From Sorex araneus (lineage: Eukaryota > Chordata > Mammalia > Eulipotyphla > Soricidae), in assembly GCF_027595985.1 (NCBI RefSeq), contig NC_073302.1:11118390-11182389 (forward strand): a stretch of 64,000 bases of DNA. Direction: 5' to 3'. How positions within the stretch are numbered: position 1 is the first letter of the stretch; the number at the start of each line of letters is the position of its first letter. Under the pieces are notes generated by a model. That model was not told the DNA's origin and did no database searches. It saw only the letters and a list, made by a program, of their open reading frames with translations. Shown here one piece after another: positions 53,548-64,000 of the stretch. Made by a program: the position numbers and the translations under genes.

Positions 53548-53720
53548 GGGGGCTGGAGTGATAACACAGCGGGTAGGGCGTTTGCCTTGCACGTGGCCTA
53601 CCTGGGTTCAAATCCCAGCATCCCATATGGTCCCCCGAGCACCTCCAGGGGTGATTCCTGAGTGCATGAGCCAGGAGTGATCCCTGTGCATTGCTGGGTG
53701 TGACCCAAAAAAGAAAAAAT
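53548..53720 (+). mobile_element. SOR-type SINE, full length
   Basis: Near consensus. The duplication AAAAGTTTCCTTAGAG / AAAAGTTCCTTAGAG differs by one T. Confidence 0.94.
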
Positions 53721-53764
53721 AAAAGTTCCTTAGAGGAAAGTGTGTGAAGATTGCTGTATCTCAC

Positions 53765-54350
53765 CCAGGAGCCATTAAGATCCCTGCCCCAAGCAGAGCC
53801 CCGGCAGCTGAAAACCTCCAGAATCCAGCCACAGTCATGCTCAAGGCCACTCTCCATATGCTCAGACGAGCCTCACCCATGAAGGAACCGACAGAGGAAC
53901 CCAGGTATGTGGGACCTGCGGCTGAGATCTCCAAGCCTACTTAGATCAGGACTCCTCCGCCCAGATTCCCAGTTTTCCAGTAGCTTGGCAGTCACACCCA
54001 TAAACTCCCCCTCCCGTGCCCCCCCCATGTAATCTCATCAATGACCAAGATCCAGAGACTATAAAACAAAGTTCCCGGAAGAGAGCAACACAATTTTTCC
54101 TGGAGCATGTGGCTACAATCTCTTTATTTTTATTTATTCATTCATTTATTTATTTTTTCCTGCACGGCAGAGCCTGGCAAGCTACCCATGAAGTATTTGA
54201 TATGCCAAAAACAGTAACAACAACGTGCTCTTCATGTTCCTGGAGCGAGCAGACGCCACTGGGCTACACTAGCACGTGACAGGGACAAATGAAGACATTA
54301 CTGGAGCCCGCTCGAGCAAATCGATGAACAGCAGGATGACAGTGGCAGTG
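53765..54350 (-). mobile_element. Composite 'TTTGCTCGAG' family, long copy
   Basis: Reverse partner of 37003-37640. Reading the minus strand: head 'CATCGATTTGCTCGAGCGGG' (about 54325), 'GTAGCTTGCCAGGCTCTGCC', an A-rich insert, 'TTTTATAGTCTCTGG', 'GCTACTGGAAAACTGGGAAT', 'ACCTGGGTTCCTCTGTCGG' and 'GCCGGGGCTCTGCTTGGGGC'. Confidence 0.8.
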
Positions 54351-54414
54351 ATACAGTGGTAAGAGATCACTAACATGTTGTTATAGGTTGGGTCTTACAT
54401 ATATATATTTTGTT

Positions 54415-54582
54415 TGTTTGTTTTTGGGTCACACCTGGCAATGTTCTGGGGTTACTCCTGGCTTTGCACACAGGAATTACTCCTGGTGGTGGTCGGGAGA
54501 CCATATGGGAAGCAGGGACTCAAGCCCGGGTCAGCTATGTGCAAGGAAAATGCCCTCCCCGCTGTGCTATCACTCCAGCCCC
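54415..54582 (-). mobile_element. SOR-type SINE
   Basis: Moderately diverged, (GTTT)n tail, flanked by ATATATAT-type bases. Confidence 0.92.
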
Positions 54583-54712
54583 AAATATATATGTTTTTTA
54601 TTGAGATGGGCTGCCTTCTACTTTACACCCTGTCGAATGTGCTGTGCTACTCCTGGTACATCAGTCGCTTAGAGAGTAAGTGGCTCCGTGAATGCGGCTG
54701 CACGCTGTTTGT

Positions 54713-54889
54713 TTGCTGGTTTGGGGGTTTGGGGGCCACACCCGGCGGTGCTCAGGGGTTACTCCTGGCTCTGTGCTCAGGGGTCACACCTGGCTGACCT
54801 CAGGAGACCCTGTGGGATGCCGGGGATTGAACCTGGGTGGGCTGCGTGCAAGGCAAGTACCCTCCCTGCTGTGCTCTCGCTCTGGCCCC
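54713..54889 (-). mobile_element. SOR-type SINE with internal duplication
   Basis: Diverged; the 'CTCAGGGGT' segment is present twice. Confidence 0.88.
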
Positions 54890-55640
54890 ACGGGGTGCTT
54901 TGAATGGTTGTCGGGGTATAAGTTGCTCAATGCCTCTGCCCCTGCGGTAGCTGGGGGGCACCAGAGCTGGCAGTGATGGGGCCACAGATAACCCACTGGC
55001 TCGCTCCAGCCACAGTCAACAAGAGTGCCCTTCCTCCCGGAACTAGCGGCAGCTCCCTGCCTGGGTCCCTGCTCTAGAATCACGCTGTGCGTGCCAGGAG
55101 CCCTGCCCGCACCCCGGGGTGCAGGATCTGAGCGTTGTTGGTTTGTCACCTACCGCAGAGGGGAGGGGGACATCAGCTACAGCCTCACAGACACCCGGGC
55201 ACCGCACTCTGCCTGGTGCGGGGAGGTCCTTACTGAAGGTTCCCGTCCGGTGGGGAAAAGCGTCCGTGACCTTTGATGAAGAAAACACAGGGAAGAAAGC
55301 GCTTTGGGCCCTGAGAGTTCAGTGCCAAGGGAAATGAAGAGCACGGCACAGGTGGGTACAATCCTGGAAGGCTTCCTGCAGGAGGAAGACTTTTAAGTTT
55401 AGATGATAGGTTGGTTTTTCTCTGAAAACAGTCTTATAAGTACAGAAATGAGAGAGACAGAGACTGAGAGAGAGACAGATACTGAGAGAGAGAGAGAGAC
55501 AGAGACTGAGAGAGAGACACAGAGAGAGAGAGACAGAGAACAGAACATACTGTAACAACCAAGTCTACCTTCAGAGTCAAAAATGAGCACTTGCAGGCCT
55601 TCATCATATGCGTCTGTAAGGGACTCTAGAGTTTCCTTCA
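54890..55640. other. Intergenic, no gene seen
   Basis: Single-copy, with a GAGAGACAGAGACTGA compound repeat at 55449-55540. Confidence 0.5.
55449..55540. repeat. GAGAGACAGA(GACT) repeat
   Basis: Units of about 16-32 bp. Confidence 0.9.
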
Positions 55641-55642
55641 AA

Positions 55643-55805
55643 GGGCCAGAGACTGGACAGCGGGTCGGGCATTTGCCTTGCACATAGCTGGCCTGGATTC
55701 GCTCCAGGCTCCCCATCTGGTCCCCTGAACACCTTCAAAGAGTGAGCCCTGAGTTTAAAACCAGGAGTCAGCCCTGAACATTGCTGGATGTGGCCCCCCT
55801 GAAGC
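55643..55805 (+). mobile_element. SOR-type SINE, diverged
   Basis: 'TGGACAGCGGGTCGGGCATT', 'CTTGCCTTGCACATAGCTGG' retained. Confidence 0.82.
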
Positions 55806-55861
55806 AAACGAAAGCCACCGAAAGTCAGAACTCTCTCTAAAACTCTCCCACCCCCACCCCA

Positions 55862-55998
55862 CCAGAGGGCTAGCACAGGGGTCACGGCACTTTCCTTGCA
55901 CAGGGCTGACCCGAGTCTGATTCCTGGTACCATAGCTGGTCCCCAGTGCAGCACCAGGAGTGAGCCCTGAGCACCCCCAGGTGTGGTCCAAAAGAACC
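55862..55998 (+). mobile_element. SOR-type SINE, diverged
   Basis: 'CTTTCCTTGCACAGGGCTGA', 'CACCAGGAGTGAGCCCTGAG', GTGGTCCAAAAG end. Confidence 0.8.
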
Positions 55999-55999
55999 G

Positions 56000-56639
56000 A
56001 ACCTTCCTCCCTCTCCCCCCACCCAAAACCAATGGCAGCGTTTGAGGAGTCTTTTCACAATCCCCCGCCTTTAAGAAAAATAGTCTGGGGGTGCCCCTAG
56101 GGAGATGGGCCTTAGGGTTGGAGCACAGCTTGCAGCCAGTAGCCCGACTTCGGTCCTCAGCCCCAGGACCCCTCGAGTCGCGCCAGGGACCACCTCTGGG
56201 CTGGGCACTCAGCTTGGCCCCGAGCCGGGGACGGCTGCTCACCCCCGAGCTGCAGTGCGGAGTGGCCAGGAACACTTTTCCAGAACTTCTTCTCGCCCTC
56301 CTAATTCCCGAGCCCCCCCCCCCCACATCCAGAAGCCCCGTGAGCTTCGCGGGCTCCGTCCTTGTGGGAACGTGAGCCCGGGTGTCCTCCCCCCGGACTG
56401 GGCAGGGTTTCCAGGGATGGGGATAATCAAGGGACATTCCAGGTAGAGGGTGAGGCAGCAGCCGGGGCGGATGGGACGGGAAAGCCAGCGGGTCTGCAGC
56501 TGGGTGCCTGGCCAGGGGCCAGGCTGGGGGGGGGGTGCACTGGGCATGGGAGGGGGTGATGGTGGGTGGGTGAGGCCAGGCCCGGGCCAGGAAGCTGTAG
56601 TTGGCATGCCGGACATCTGGGATGGTGAGGGCCAGCCCC
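56000..56639. other. Intergenic GC-rich stretch
   Basis: No gene or repeat recognised. Confidence 0.45.
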
Positions 56640-56770
56640 CCAGTCCCTGCACAATAATTCCACTTCTCCCCTCCGCCAGGGCCCCCCTGCCCCCCAGGCC
56701 TCTGTTACTCTTTCCATTAATTGTCTCATTAATGACCCTGCCAAGTCAAGTGCCCATTGTTCTCCGGGGC
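56640..56770. promoter_or_regulatory. Candidate conserved non-coding element C
   Basis: A short AT-rich block with paired homeodomain cores, CCATTAATTGTCTCATTAATG (about 56713-56733), and ACAATAATTCC, in C-rich DNA. No repeat match. Confidence 0.35.
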
Positions 56771-58770
56771 CTGGGGCGGCCTCCCTGGCCTTCTCCCCCG
56801 GGACTGGTGACCGTCTTTCCTTCCCCTCCTGCCTTTGGCAGGCCGCCTTATCTGGTCCCTGCAGAACCAGCTGGTGTCATTCCCTCCCTCCGCCCCACAC
56901 CCGGTCCCCTCGCACAAACCTCCCCGCCCCACCCCTGCGCCTCCCTCTCCTGGAGTTCTCCACGTGGGTATCTCTTTCCGGTTTTCTTTCCCCGTATCTT
57001 AAAACACGAGACCAACATCCCCACCCCCCACCCCGCACCCGCTCCGAAACCTGCTGCTTTTCTCTGGATGTTCTCCCCCGTGTCTCTGTTCTCTTCCTAG
57101 GTCTCTGGGAATGTCTCTGTGAATGGCGTCCCGGTCTCCACGTGCTGGTCACCGTGGCCGTGCCTGTCACCTACGGCGGTGCGGGTGCCTGCAGGATGCG
57201 TTTCGTCTCTGCCTCTCTGCACCCCTTCCCCGGGGCCTCTCTGCGTCTGCCTCTCCGTGCTCCTCTGACACCTCCTCCCCCCCCTCCCCCCTCCAGTGCC
57301 TCTCTGCCCCCTGCTGATTGACTATTGTCCTGCTTCTAACCCCCCGCCTCGCCGCCTCTGCTGCCTCACCCACTGGGTGCCCGCCACCCACGCGGGTCGA
57401 ACTGCCTGTTTGCCGTGCTCCACGCGCCTGGACTCGGTCTCCCCGGGAGACTCTGGGAGTTCTGGGGAGACCGAGTCACGTGGGGGATAAAAATGAAGGG
57501 GGCTGCCAGAAAGTGGCTAATTTTTTTCCCCTAAATGTGAATTATTTTCCCGTTACCTACCTCTTGCCATAAGAAATTAGTTAATGCTGAAACACAAAGT
57601 AAGGAAGAGGCACGATCCCAAGAACATGGATTAGTCCTTCATGGAAGAAAAGCGTCCTCTTCTGAAAGCACGTGCCAGGTGGCCTGGGACTTGTCTCGCC
57701 GATGGGTGATGACAGTCACGTCGGGGGGTCAGCACTGACCTCGTCCAAGCGCCCTCAGGTCCCAACCGGGGGAAGTGTGACCTTTGCCGAGGCTGGACAG
57801 GGACAGCCCGGGCGTGCCGGCCACCCCCACGGCCCTTCCCAGTTCCTCTGGGTCCTGTAAAAACAACAGGGGTCGGAGACTCCCCGTGCCCCGGGCAGTG
57901 TTGAGCACGTAACTTCGGCTCTGTGCCGGCTTCCTCACTGGGGAACGCTAAGGAGGAACTAGCGCTCTGGCGCGAGCGAGCTAGCACGCTGCCAAGCCCC
58001 GGACCTGGCCGCGACCCTTCAGGATCCTACAGTTGGGAGCTGAGAGGGGACTTGGGGTGCGGGGGGTGGTGGGGGTTCATGTGGCCCGTCCCTGGGGCGC
58101 GCCGGAGCCCCTCCTGGGGCATGTGGCCAAGCTGCAGAGCAGCCACTGTGCAGAGACTCCAGGGGCTGGGTCCCCGTCTGCACTGCTGCAGGGAACGGGC
58201 GGTCCTCGCCTCCAGGGGAAGCCCGCCCAGCACGCTCGGGGCGCCTGCTCTTGTCCGGACGCTGGCAGGGGGTGCAAAGCCAAGCCTCCCCCCCCAGCAG
58301 CATCCCTGGCACAGGTGTCAGCATGAGGGGGGTGGGGGCAGCGGGCAGGAGGGGGCAGGTAACCAGGATCTGGAACTGCAGGAGGCAGCTTCTCGAGCCC
58401 AGAAACTCAAGGCAGCCGGGGTTACTTCCTGCACCTGCGGGTGAGACTCCTGCTTCCTCCTGGCCCCGCTGGCCCTCGAGGCCTGGCGGACACTGCCAGC
58501 CGGACAGACGCGTCTCTGCCCCCTGCTCCGCACCGAGCACTGAGATGAGGAGAACAGGCGCTTCCTCCCGGGGACCTACCAGCAGTCACCTAGAGCTGTC
58601 GGCCTGCCCGGGGGGTCAGAGACTGCGTGAGGCCAGCCTGTGTCCCTGCCGCACGGCCCCCGGGGTGTCCCTAGGAAGAAGGGCACGGGGCAGGCAGGAG
58701 TGACAGGAGCTGTGGGTGAGCGAGAAACAGGGCTGGAACCCTGGGCGGAGGGCAATGCCATTCCCAGAGG
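56771..58770. other. Intergenic, no gene seen
   Basis: GC-rich except for an AT-rich, repeat-free patch at 57515-57650 ('AAATTAGTTAATGCTGAAAC') that might be another regulatory block. Confidence 0.45.
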
Positions 58771-58985
58771 AATGTGTGTGTGTGTGCATGTGCGCGCATG
58801 CACGCATGCGTGCATGTGTGTGCATGTGTGTGCCTGCATGTGTGTGCCTGCGCATGCATGTGCATGCATGTATGCATGTGTATATGCATGTGTGTGCGCA
58901 TGTATGTGTCTACATGCATTGCGTGCGTGCATATGTGCACGTGTGTGTGCATGCATGTGTATACATGTGCATGCGTGTGTATGTG
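58771..58985. repeat. GT/GCATG alternating tract
   Basis: TGTGTGCATGTGTGCGC-type alternating purine-pyrimidine sequence, related to but distinct from the one at 46158. Confidence 0.93.
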
Positions 58986-59560
58986 GGCGACACTCATGCA
59001 TGCTGGGGAAGAGTTGGCTGAGCTGCAGGTGTCTGGGCATTTTCAGATAATGAAATTTTCAGGTAATGCTTTCAGGTAATGAGCAACAGAGAGACGGATG
59101 AGCTCATGCCAAGGCAGGCCTGGGCACCAACGGGTGCTGGGGGGCCAGGCGAGCTCTGCCAGCGGCTTCTGAAGGAGTCGGCGCAGGCCAAGGCAGCCCA
59201 GAGGCCACTCCTTTAAGCACGGGAGTGGGAAAGCGAGTGACGCCACGCAGCTTGTGTGCTAGTTGCACTGAGGGGTGAGAGACAGCCCGGCTTGAAGAGG
59301 GGCGGGGGGCCTGGGTGGCTATGGACTGGGAGGGGCTGGGACAGAACCAACGGCCTGGGGGGTGCGGAAGGCGGCTCGGCAGAGGAGCCATGTGCAAAGG
59401 CTGCTCCGGGTGGACTGAGGCGCGCCAGGAGACGGGCAGGCCGCCTCCTCCCATTCGACCACGAGAAGTGTCCTTGCTGCGGGAGCAGCACTTCCCGATC
59501 GAGGATCTAACCCCGAATCTCAGAGCTTAAGGCACCGAAACACCTCGTGTTAATATCACA
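58986..59560. other. Intergenic, nothing recognised
   Basis: Single-copy sequence without coding signal. Confidence 0.45.
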
Positions 59561-59564
59561 TGCA

Positions 59565-59691
59565 GGGTCCAGAGAGACAGGACAGCACGGAAGGAGCTTG
59601 CCGTGCAGGGGGTGGGCCTTGTGTGACGCCCAGTGTCACGTAGGGTCCTCTGAGCCCTGCCTCGAGTAGCCCCTGAACAAAGCCAGGAGAA

Positions 59692-59737
<46 letters not shown>

Positions 59738-59815
59738 ATGGCAGGCCCGCATGGTCCCCTGAGCACTGTCAGGAGAGTCCCCAAGCATTGCTGGTTGTCC
59801 GTCCCCACCATAAAG
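59565..59815 (+). mobile_element. SINE copy interrupted by (CA)n
   Basis: Worn SOR-like left part (59565-59693), (CA)n at 59693-59735, then a second right-half ('CATGGTCCCCTGAGCACTGT'). Confidence 0.6.
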
Positions 59816-59874
59816 CCAACGGGCTCTCTGAAGCTGTGATACAGCTTCACCAGCGAGTGAGTTTAGGTCGTCTA

Positions 59875-60225
59875 GCAGAAGACGTGTCACCCAAGTGCGT
59901 GAAGGAACATCACTCAGCCTTAATAAGGAAGGAAGTTCTGACACATGGACGAACCTTGAAGACATCCTAAGCGAGTAAGCCGGCCAACGAACACGGGGAT
60001 AAGCCGGATACTACGTGGTTCCCCTCCCGAGGTACCGGGTCCTCAGAATCAGAGAGCAGAGCTGGGGGCGGGGCAGGAAGTCACCCCGAGAGGCAGATTC
60101 CATCTGGAGAAGACAGGCATGGGAGGCGTTGGCCCAACTACATGAATGTACTTCACACAGTGCACGCGCACAGGCGCCCCACATGGTACATTTTATGGTA
60201 CTTTATCACCATGAACAACACCAAA
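59875..60225 (+). mobile_element. Ancient L1 3' end
   Basis: 'CATCACTCAGCCTTAATAAG', 'ACGAACCTTGAAGACATCCT', 'TACATGAATGTACTTCACAC' and 'GGTACATTTTATGGTACTTT' follow the order of old L1 (L1MA-type) ends: ORF2 tail, 3' UTR. The ORF2 end is broken. Confidence 0.75.
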
Positions 60226-60395
60226 CTGGCGAGGGGAGTCTCAGGCAGTGCTCCAGGGCTCAGTGCTCAGGAGTAACCCCTGCCAGTTGACGGATCGGGG
60301 TTACTGGCACCTCACCTGCATGGAAGCAAATGCACCCCCTCCCTCCTGTATACTCTCTCCAGCCCTGGAAATACTTATTTTCAGTTTTGGAATGG

Positions 60396-60575
60396 CTCAG
60401 GCTGGACAGACAGTCCAGTGGGTAGGGCATCTGCACTGCACACAGACCAGGTTGGATCCCTGGCACCACATACGGCGTCCCAAGCCCCGCCAGGTATGAT
60501 CTCGGAGTGATCCCTAAGTGACCCCTGAGCACAGAGCCTGGAGTAAGTCTGAGCACAGCCAGGCGTGGCCCTGTG
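60396..60575 (+). mobile_element. SOR-type SINE, diverged
   Basis: 'CAGTGGGTAGGGCATCTGCA', 'GTTGGATCCCTGGCACCACA'; an extra 'AGTGATCCCTAAGTGACCCC' segment is inserted. Confidence 0.8.
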
Positions 60576-60579
60576 GGAG

Positions 60580-61210
60580 GCTGACCGTGTTCCCCCGAGG
60601 AAGAAACAAACTGCGTTCCTTATGGCTTGGCACCCAGAGTGTGGACACTCACTTGACAGAAAAACAGGATTCGAGAGGCCTGTGGATCATTAGGTGTGGT
60701 CAACCATTTTCCTTTCCGTTCCTGCAATGATGGATTATTTGACTCCTTTACTGTTTGACTACTTTATTGATTGACTATTCTTAACTACTTTGTTTTTGGT
60801 TTCTGGTTAACTATTGTTTAACTTTTTTTTTTTTTTTTGCTTCTGGATTGTTTAGCTCAGCCCTTTTTGGCTTCTGTAAACTTGCTTGCTAGCTTAGAGA
60901 AATTCCAATTGCCTACAAAGCCCCGCTAATGAAACAGAATAAGAAAATTAAGGAACAGGAATGACCTATCCAACAAATGGGTATCCTGAGAGAAAGCAAA
61001 GACTGCAATCTTGAGGTGAGGAGAGAGAAGGCAGATTCCAAGCCCTGGGTGGCACCGAGAGCTCAGTTCTCCCACCTCCAGGGATCTGTCATGAAAGCAG
61101 AATTGGAGGAAGACGCAGAGAGACTCCCAGAGGCCACAAGAGCCAACCAAAGCTCAGGACTAGGTGTGGGGGGGGGGCCTGAATACATGATACCTCACCC
61201 CAGACACAGC
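60580..61210. other. Unassigned AT-rich to mixed stretch
   Basis: 60725-60840 has repeated 'TTGACTACTTT/TTAACTA' phrases followed by a T-run; no family recognised. Confidence 0.4.
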
Positions 61211-61214
61211 TCCT

Positions 61215-61340
61215 AGGGCTGGAGCACATGTTTTGCACAGGTGAGGCCCAAGTTTGGCACCCAAGCACTTCTGGGAGCAAAGGGGGTCCGCCCAGTGCCC
61301 ACCCCCCACTGGGTGTGGCCCCCAAATCAAAAGAAAATTA
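61215..61340 (+). mobile_element. SOR-type SINE, old
   Basis: 'AGGGCTGGAGCACATGTTTT ... GGGTGTGGCCCCCAAATCAA'; the middle is lost. Confidence 0.6.
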
Positions 61341-61355
61341 CAAAAGCCCCAACAA

Positions 61356-61530
61356 GGGGCTGGAGCAATAGCACAGCGGGTAGGGCATTTGCCTTGCATG
61401 TGGCTGACCCGGTTCGATTCCCAGCATCCCATATGGTCCCCTGAGCACCACCAGGGGTAATTCCTGAGTGCAGAGCCAGGAGTGACCCCTGTGCATCGCC
61501 GGGTGAGACCCAAAAAGAGAAAGAAAAAAA
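61356..61530 (+). mobile_element. SOR-type SINE, full length
   Basis: Near consensus, A-rich tail with GAA interruptions. Confidence 0.94.
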
Positions 61531-61662
61531 AGCCAAGCAAGATCACCTATAAACATCCCTATGTATATATCAAGATGTGTGCCCCCCCAAATAGAAAAGT
61601 GATTTTCCCACACACACTGTGAGCATCTATCTAGGAGAGCAAAAGAAACAGCAAAGCTCTGG

Positions 61663-61825
61663 GCCAGAGCGATAGTGCAGCGGGGAGGGCGCTCGCCTTG
61701 CACACGGCCGACCCGGTTTAGTTTCTGGCATCCCTTATGGTCCCTCGAGCACTGCTGAGTGGGATTCCTGCATTCAGGACCAAGAGTAAGTCCTGAGCAT
61801 CACTGTGTGTGATGCCGATTCCCCT
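61663..61825 (+). mobile_element. SOR-type SINE
   Basis: Head is near consensus, the right half diverged, and the tail is replaced by C-runs. Confidence 0.87.
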
Positions 61826-61829
61826 CCCC

Positions 61830-62255
61830 CCCCCGCCACTGCCCAACGCTTCCCCTCGAAAAAGACAAAAAAAAAACCAGCAAATCTTCATCTGATGGCT
61901 TGAAGGGAAAGGGGTGTGCGAGCAGCAAGCCAGCATTAGTCACCGATGCTATCAGACGATTCTCTCTGCTCACGGCCGGCCAGTCTGCTCGCCCCTTGGT
62001 CCAGGACACATTCTAGGAGTCTGGCCAGGAGAGAGGCATGAATCGGTCATCGCTTCTGTCTCCCCAAGAGCGGCCATTCCTTCAGCGTCCGCCAGTGCTG
62101 GTGGCTGGCGGCTGGCAAGCAGCTGTCTCATGAAAGGGGCTTTCTGCTTCGCCTTTTATCACTCCGGGGCCCAGAACACGGCCAAGTCCATTCTGAATGG
62201 ACGAACGCCCAGTGCAGAAGGGATTACGGACCCCCTTCCGAGTCAGATCTGAGGG
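61830..62255. other. Intergenic, nothing recognised
   Basis: Single-copy sequence. Confidence 0.45.
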
Positions 62256-62261
62256 GCTGCG

Positions 62262-62435
62262 GCTAGTTCGGGGGTAGGGGCTATTTAAAATGTTTACTTC
62301 TGCACATGGCTGACCCAATTTGATCCCTGGCACCACATATGTAGGGTCCCTTGAACCCTGGCCAGGTGTGCCCCGGGGGCAGACCCAGGAGTAAGCCTTC
62401 CACACAGCTGGGTGTGGCCCCCAATCAAATCAAAC
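62262..62435 (+). mobile_element. SOR-type SINE, old
   Basis: 'TGCACATGGCTGACCCAATT', 'GATCCCTGGCACCACATATG', 'AGCTGGGTGTGGCCCCCAAT'. Confidence 0.75.
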
Positions 62436-62499
62436 CAAAAAAATAAAAACTAAGTGAGATCTGAATTTCAAAGTCCTCGCCAATATTTGCTGGCTATGT

Positions 62500-62665
62500 A
62501 ACCTTTTTAAAGTACCCTTGGTTAAGTTCAGTATCTTTCCTGAGTCTGTTTCCCCATATCTGAGCATGCAGAGTAGCAATATGTACCCCAAGAGTGATCT
62601 GGAAGTTTAAATGCAGTATCATATGTAAAGGGCCCACCACGTTCCTGGTTTACAGTGGATAATGG
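62500..62665 (-). mobile_element. MIR element
   Basis: Reverse MIR: 'GAGTCTGTTTCCCCATATCT', 'ATATGTAAAGGGCCCACCAC'. Confidence 0.6.
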
Positions 62666-62775
62666 ATGAGTGTCTGAGGTTGGGAAAACAACAAAACAAA
62701 AATTTCTTTTTTATCTCAAAAGAGAAATAATCTCTAAATGGAAACATCCACCACTACATCTGAAAATGACTTTTA

Positions 62776-62956
62776 TTTTTTGTTTTTTGTATTTTGGGTC
62801 ACCCCCAGAGATGCACAGGGGTTACTCCTCGCTTATGCACTCGGGAATTACTCCTGGTGGTGCTCAGGGGACCATACGGGAAGCTGGGAATCAAAGCACT
62901 CGGGTTGGCTGCGTGCAAGGCAAACACCCTACCCACTGTGCTATCGCTCCAGCCCC
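62776..62956 (-). mobile_element. SOR-type SINE
   Basis: Good minus copy, T-rich tail. Confidence 0.93.
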
Positions 62957-63065
62957 AGAAGTTTTATTTTTTCAAGATGCCGTGGATCCAGCCCGTGATC
63001 TCACACCTACGGGGCATGTGCTTTCACTGTTGAGAAACATCCTGGCCCTGAAATGATTTTCTTTT

Positions 63066-63208
63066 GAGGGGGAAAGGGGGATGGACCACACTCGGCTGTG
63101 GTTAGAACTTACTCCTGGCTCTGTGCTCAAGGAACATATGTGGTGTCAGGGATCAAACCCAGGCCAGCCACGAGCCTGGCAAGTGCCTGACCCTATCTCT
63201 CTGGCCCC
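63066..63208 (-). mobile_element. SOR-type SINE, worn
   Basis: 'ACTTACTCCTGGCTCTGTGC', 'CAGGGATCAAACCCAGGCCA', 'CTCTCTGGCCCC'. Confidence 0.8.
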
Positions 63209-63209
63209 T

Positions 63210-63480
63210 GGAATGATTTTTCATGTAGCATGGACTGACAGTGAAGCACGTCATGCTACATCCTACATCCATATGCTCTGGCAACAGAAGATGTTCTTGC
63301 ACGAAAAAAGGATGTCTCTCTGGACACATGTGAATGGTTGTTGGGTCAAAAGAAGTGAGACCCATAAGTGACCAGAACAGTCCTGCTCCTGGCGTGATGG
63401 AATTATCTATGTGTAAAGGTCTGGAAGGACATATGCCTAAATGCTAACGGGGAATCGACTGGGATCTGGGAGGAGTTCCA
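63210..63480. other. Possible old L1 scrap
   Basis: 'GTCTGGAAGGACATATGCCT' near 63420 is reminiscent of old L1 sequence; otherwise unassigned. Confidence 0.3.
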
Positions 63481-63483
63481 CAT

Positions 63484-63664
63484 TTATTTATTTATTTTGC
63501 TTTTTGGGTTCACACCCAGCGATGCACAGGGGTTACTCCTGGCTCATGCATGCAGGAATTACTCCTAGTGGTGCTCAGGGGACCATATGGAATGCTGGGG
63601 ATCGAACCCCGGGTCGGCTGTGTGCAAGGCAAATGCCCTACTCGCTGTACTATCGCTCCAGCCC
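63484..63664 (-). mobile_element. SOR-type SINE
   Basis: Near-consensus minus copy with (TTTA)n tail. Confidence 0.94.
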
Positions 63665-63916
63665 CCTCACTTTTAACTTTTTGTTAAGATTTCCTTTTGC
63701 GGGTTTCCCACACATACATGCATAGGTACATACATGCATGCACACACGTCAGGAAGAAGAGAAGAGCAAACAGATGAAAAGACGTTGAATTCCCTTTGGC
63801 CCGTCTTTCCACGGGACTCAGGAGGCAATTAACGGAATGGCAGTGGTGGTGGTATGTTCTTCCAGCAAGCGTGAGGACATACGCAGTCTCTCCTTGGGCG
63901 GGGGCAGAGGGGAGGG

Positions 63917-64000
63917 GAGTCTGGGGTCACAGCCAACAGTGCTCAGGGCTTACTCCTGGGTCTGTGCTCGGGGGGACCACTTGAGGTGCCAGGGATTGAG
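63917..64000 (-). mobile_element. SOR-type SINE, cut by window end
   Basis: Right half of a minus copy running off the edge just before its B box. Confidence 0.85.

Noticed and set aside
58576..59079. Cys/Met/His-rich frames
   Set aside because: Translation of the GT/GCATG tract.

Overview
The window is mammalian nuclear DNA with one recognisable protein-coding gene, lying on the minus strand between 1694 and 19265. It is the 5' two-thirds of PTGS1 (prostaglandin G/H synthase 1, cyclooxygenase-1). Nine coding exons, 432 codons with correct phases and GT/AG borders, run right to left: ATG at 19265-19263, then exons 2-9 ending at 1694. Exons 10 and 11 (rest of the peroxidase/cyclooxygenase domain, the aspirin serine and the ER-retention tail) lie beyond the left edge.

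The host is most likely a shrew (Sorex or a close relative, Eulipotyphla). More than 50 copies of a tRNA-derived SINE, about 170 bp with intact-looking A and B boxes and a poly-A tail, cover the window. I recognise it as the shrew-lineage SOR-type SINE; this is recall, not a database match. Two further interspersed families are visible only by comparing copies inside the window: a composite element carrying a 'TTTGCTCGAG' core (3.0, 6.4, 37.0 and 54 kb), and a family ending near 'GTTGGAACACTG' and often preceded by (AG)n (9.3, 9.8, 11.1, 23.5, 37.7 and 53.2 kb). Old mammalian MIR, L2 and L1 fragments are also present.

Layout. 1-1693: PTGS1 intron 9, with a short retroposed 3' UTR. 1694-19265: PTGS1 exons 9 to 1; the introns hold SINEs, a second retrocopy, very long CA/TC microsatellites and a CpG-rich minisatellite close to the promoter. 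18.95-19.42 kb: PTGS1 CpG island and TATA-less promoter. 19.4-64 kb: no coding sequence that I can support, so this is the region upstream of PTGS1. It contains SINE clusters, minisatellites (27.6-28.2, 34.1-34.7, 38.3, 43.5 kb), long polypurine tracts, an orphan CpG island (43.6-44.1 kb) and three AT-rich, TAAT-rich unique blocks in GC-rich surroundings (47.2, 50.3, 56.7 kb) that look like conserved developmental enhancers. In human the next gene upstream of PTGS1 is MRRF, followed by RBM18 and LHX6; no exon of them was found here.

Nothing suggests a new protein system. The observations most worth checking are the two retrocopies with perfect target-site duplications, the SINE pile-ups and nested insertions, the composite repeat family, the candidate enhancers, and the CTG run and Val-to-Ala change in PTGS1.
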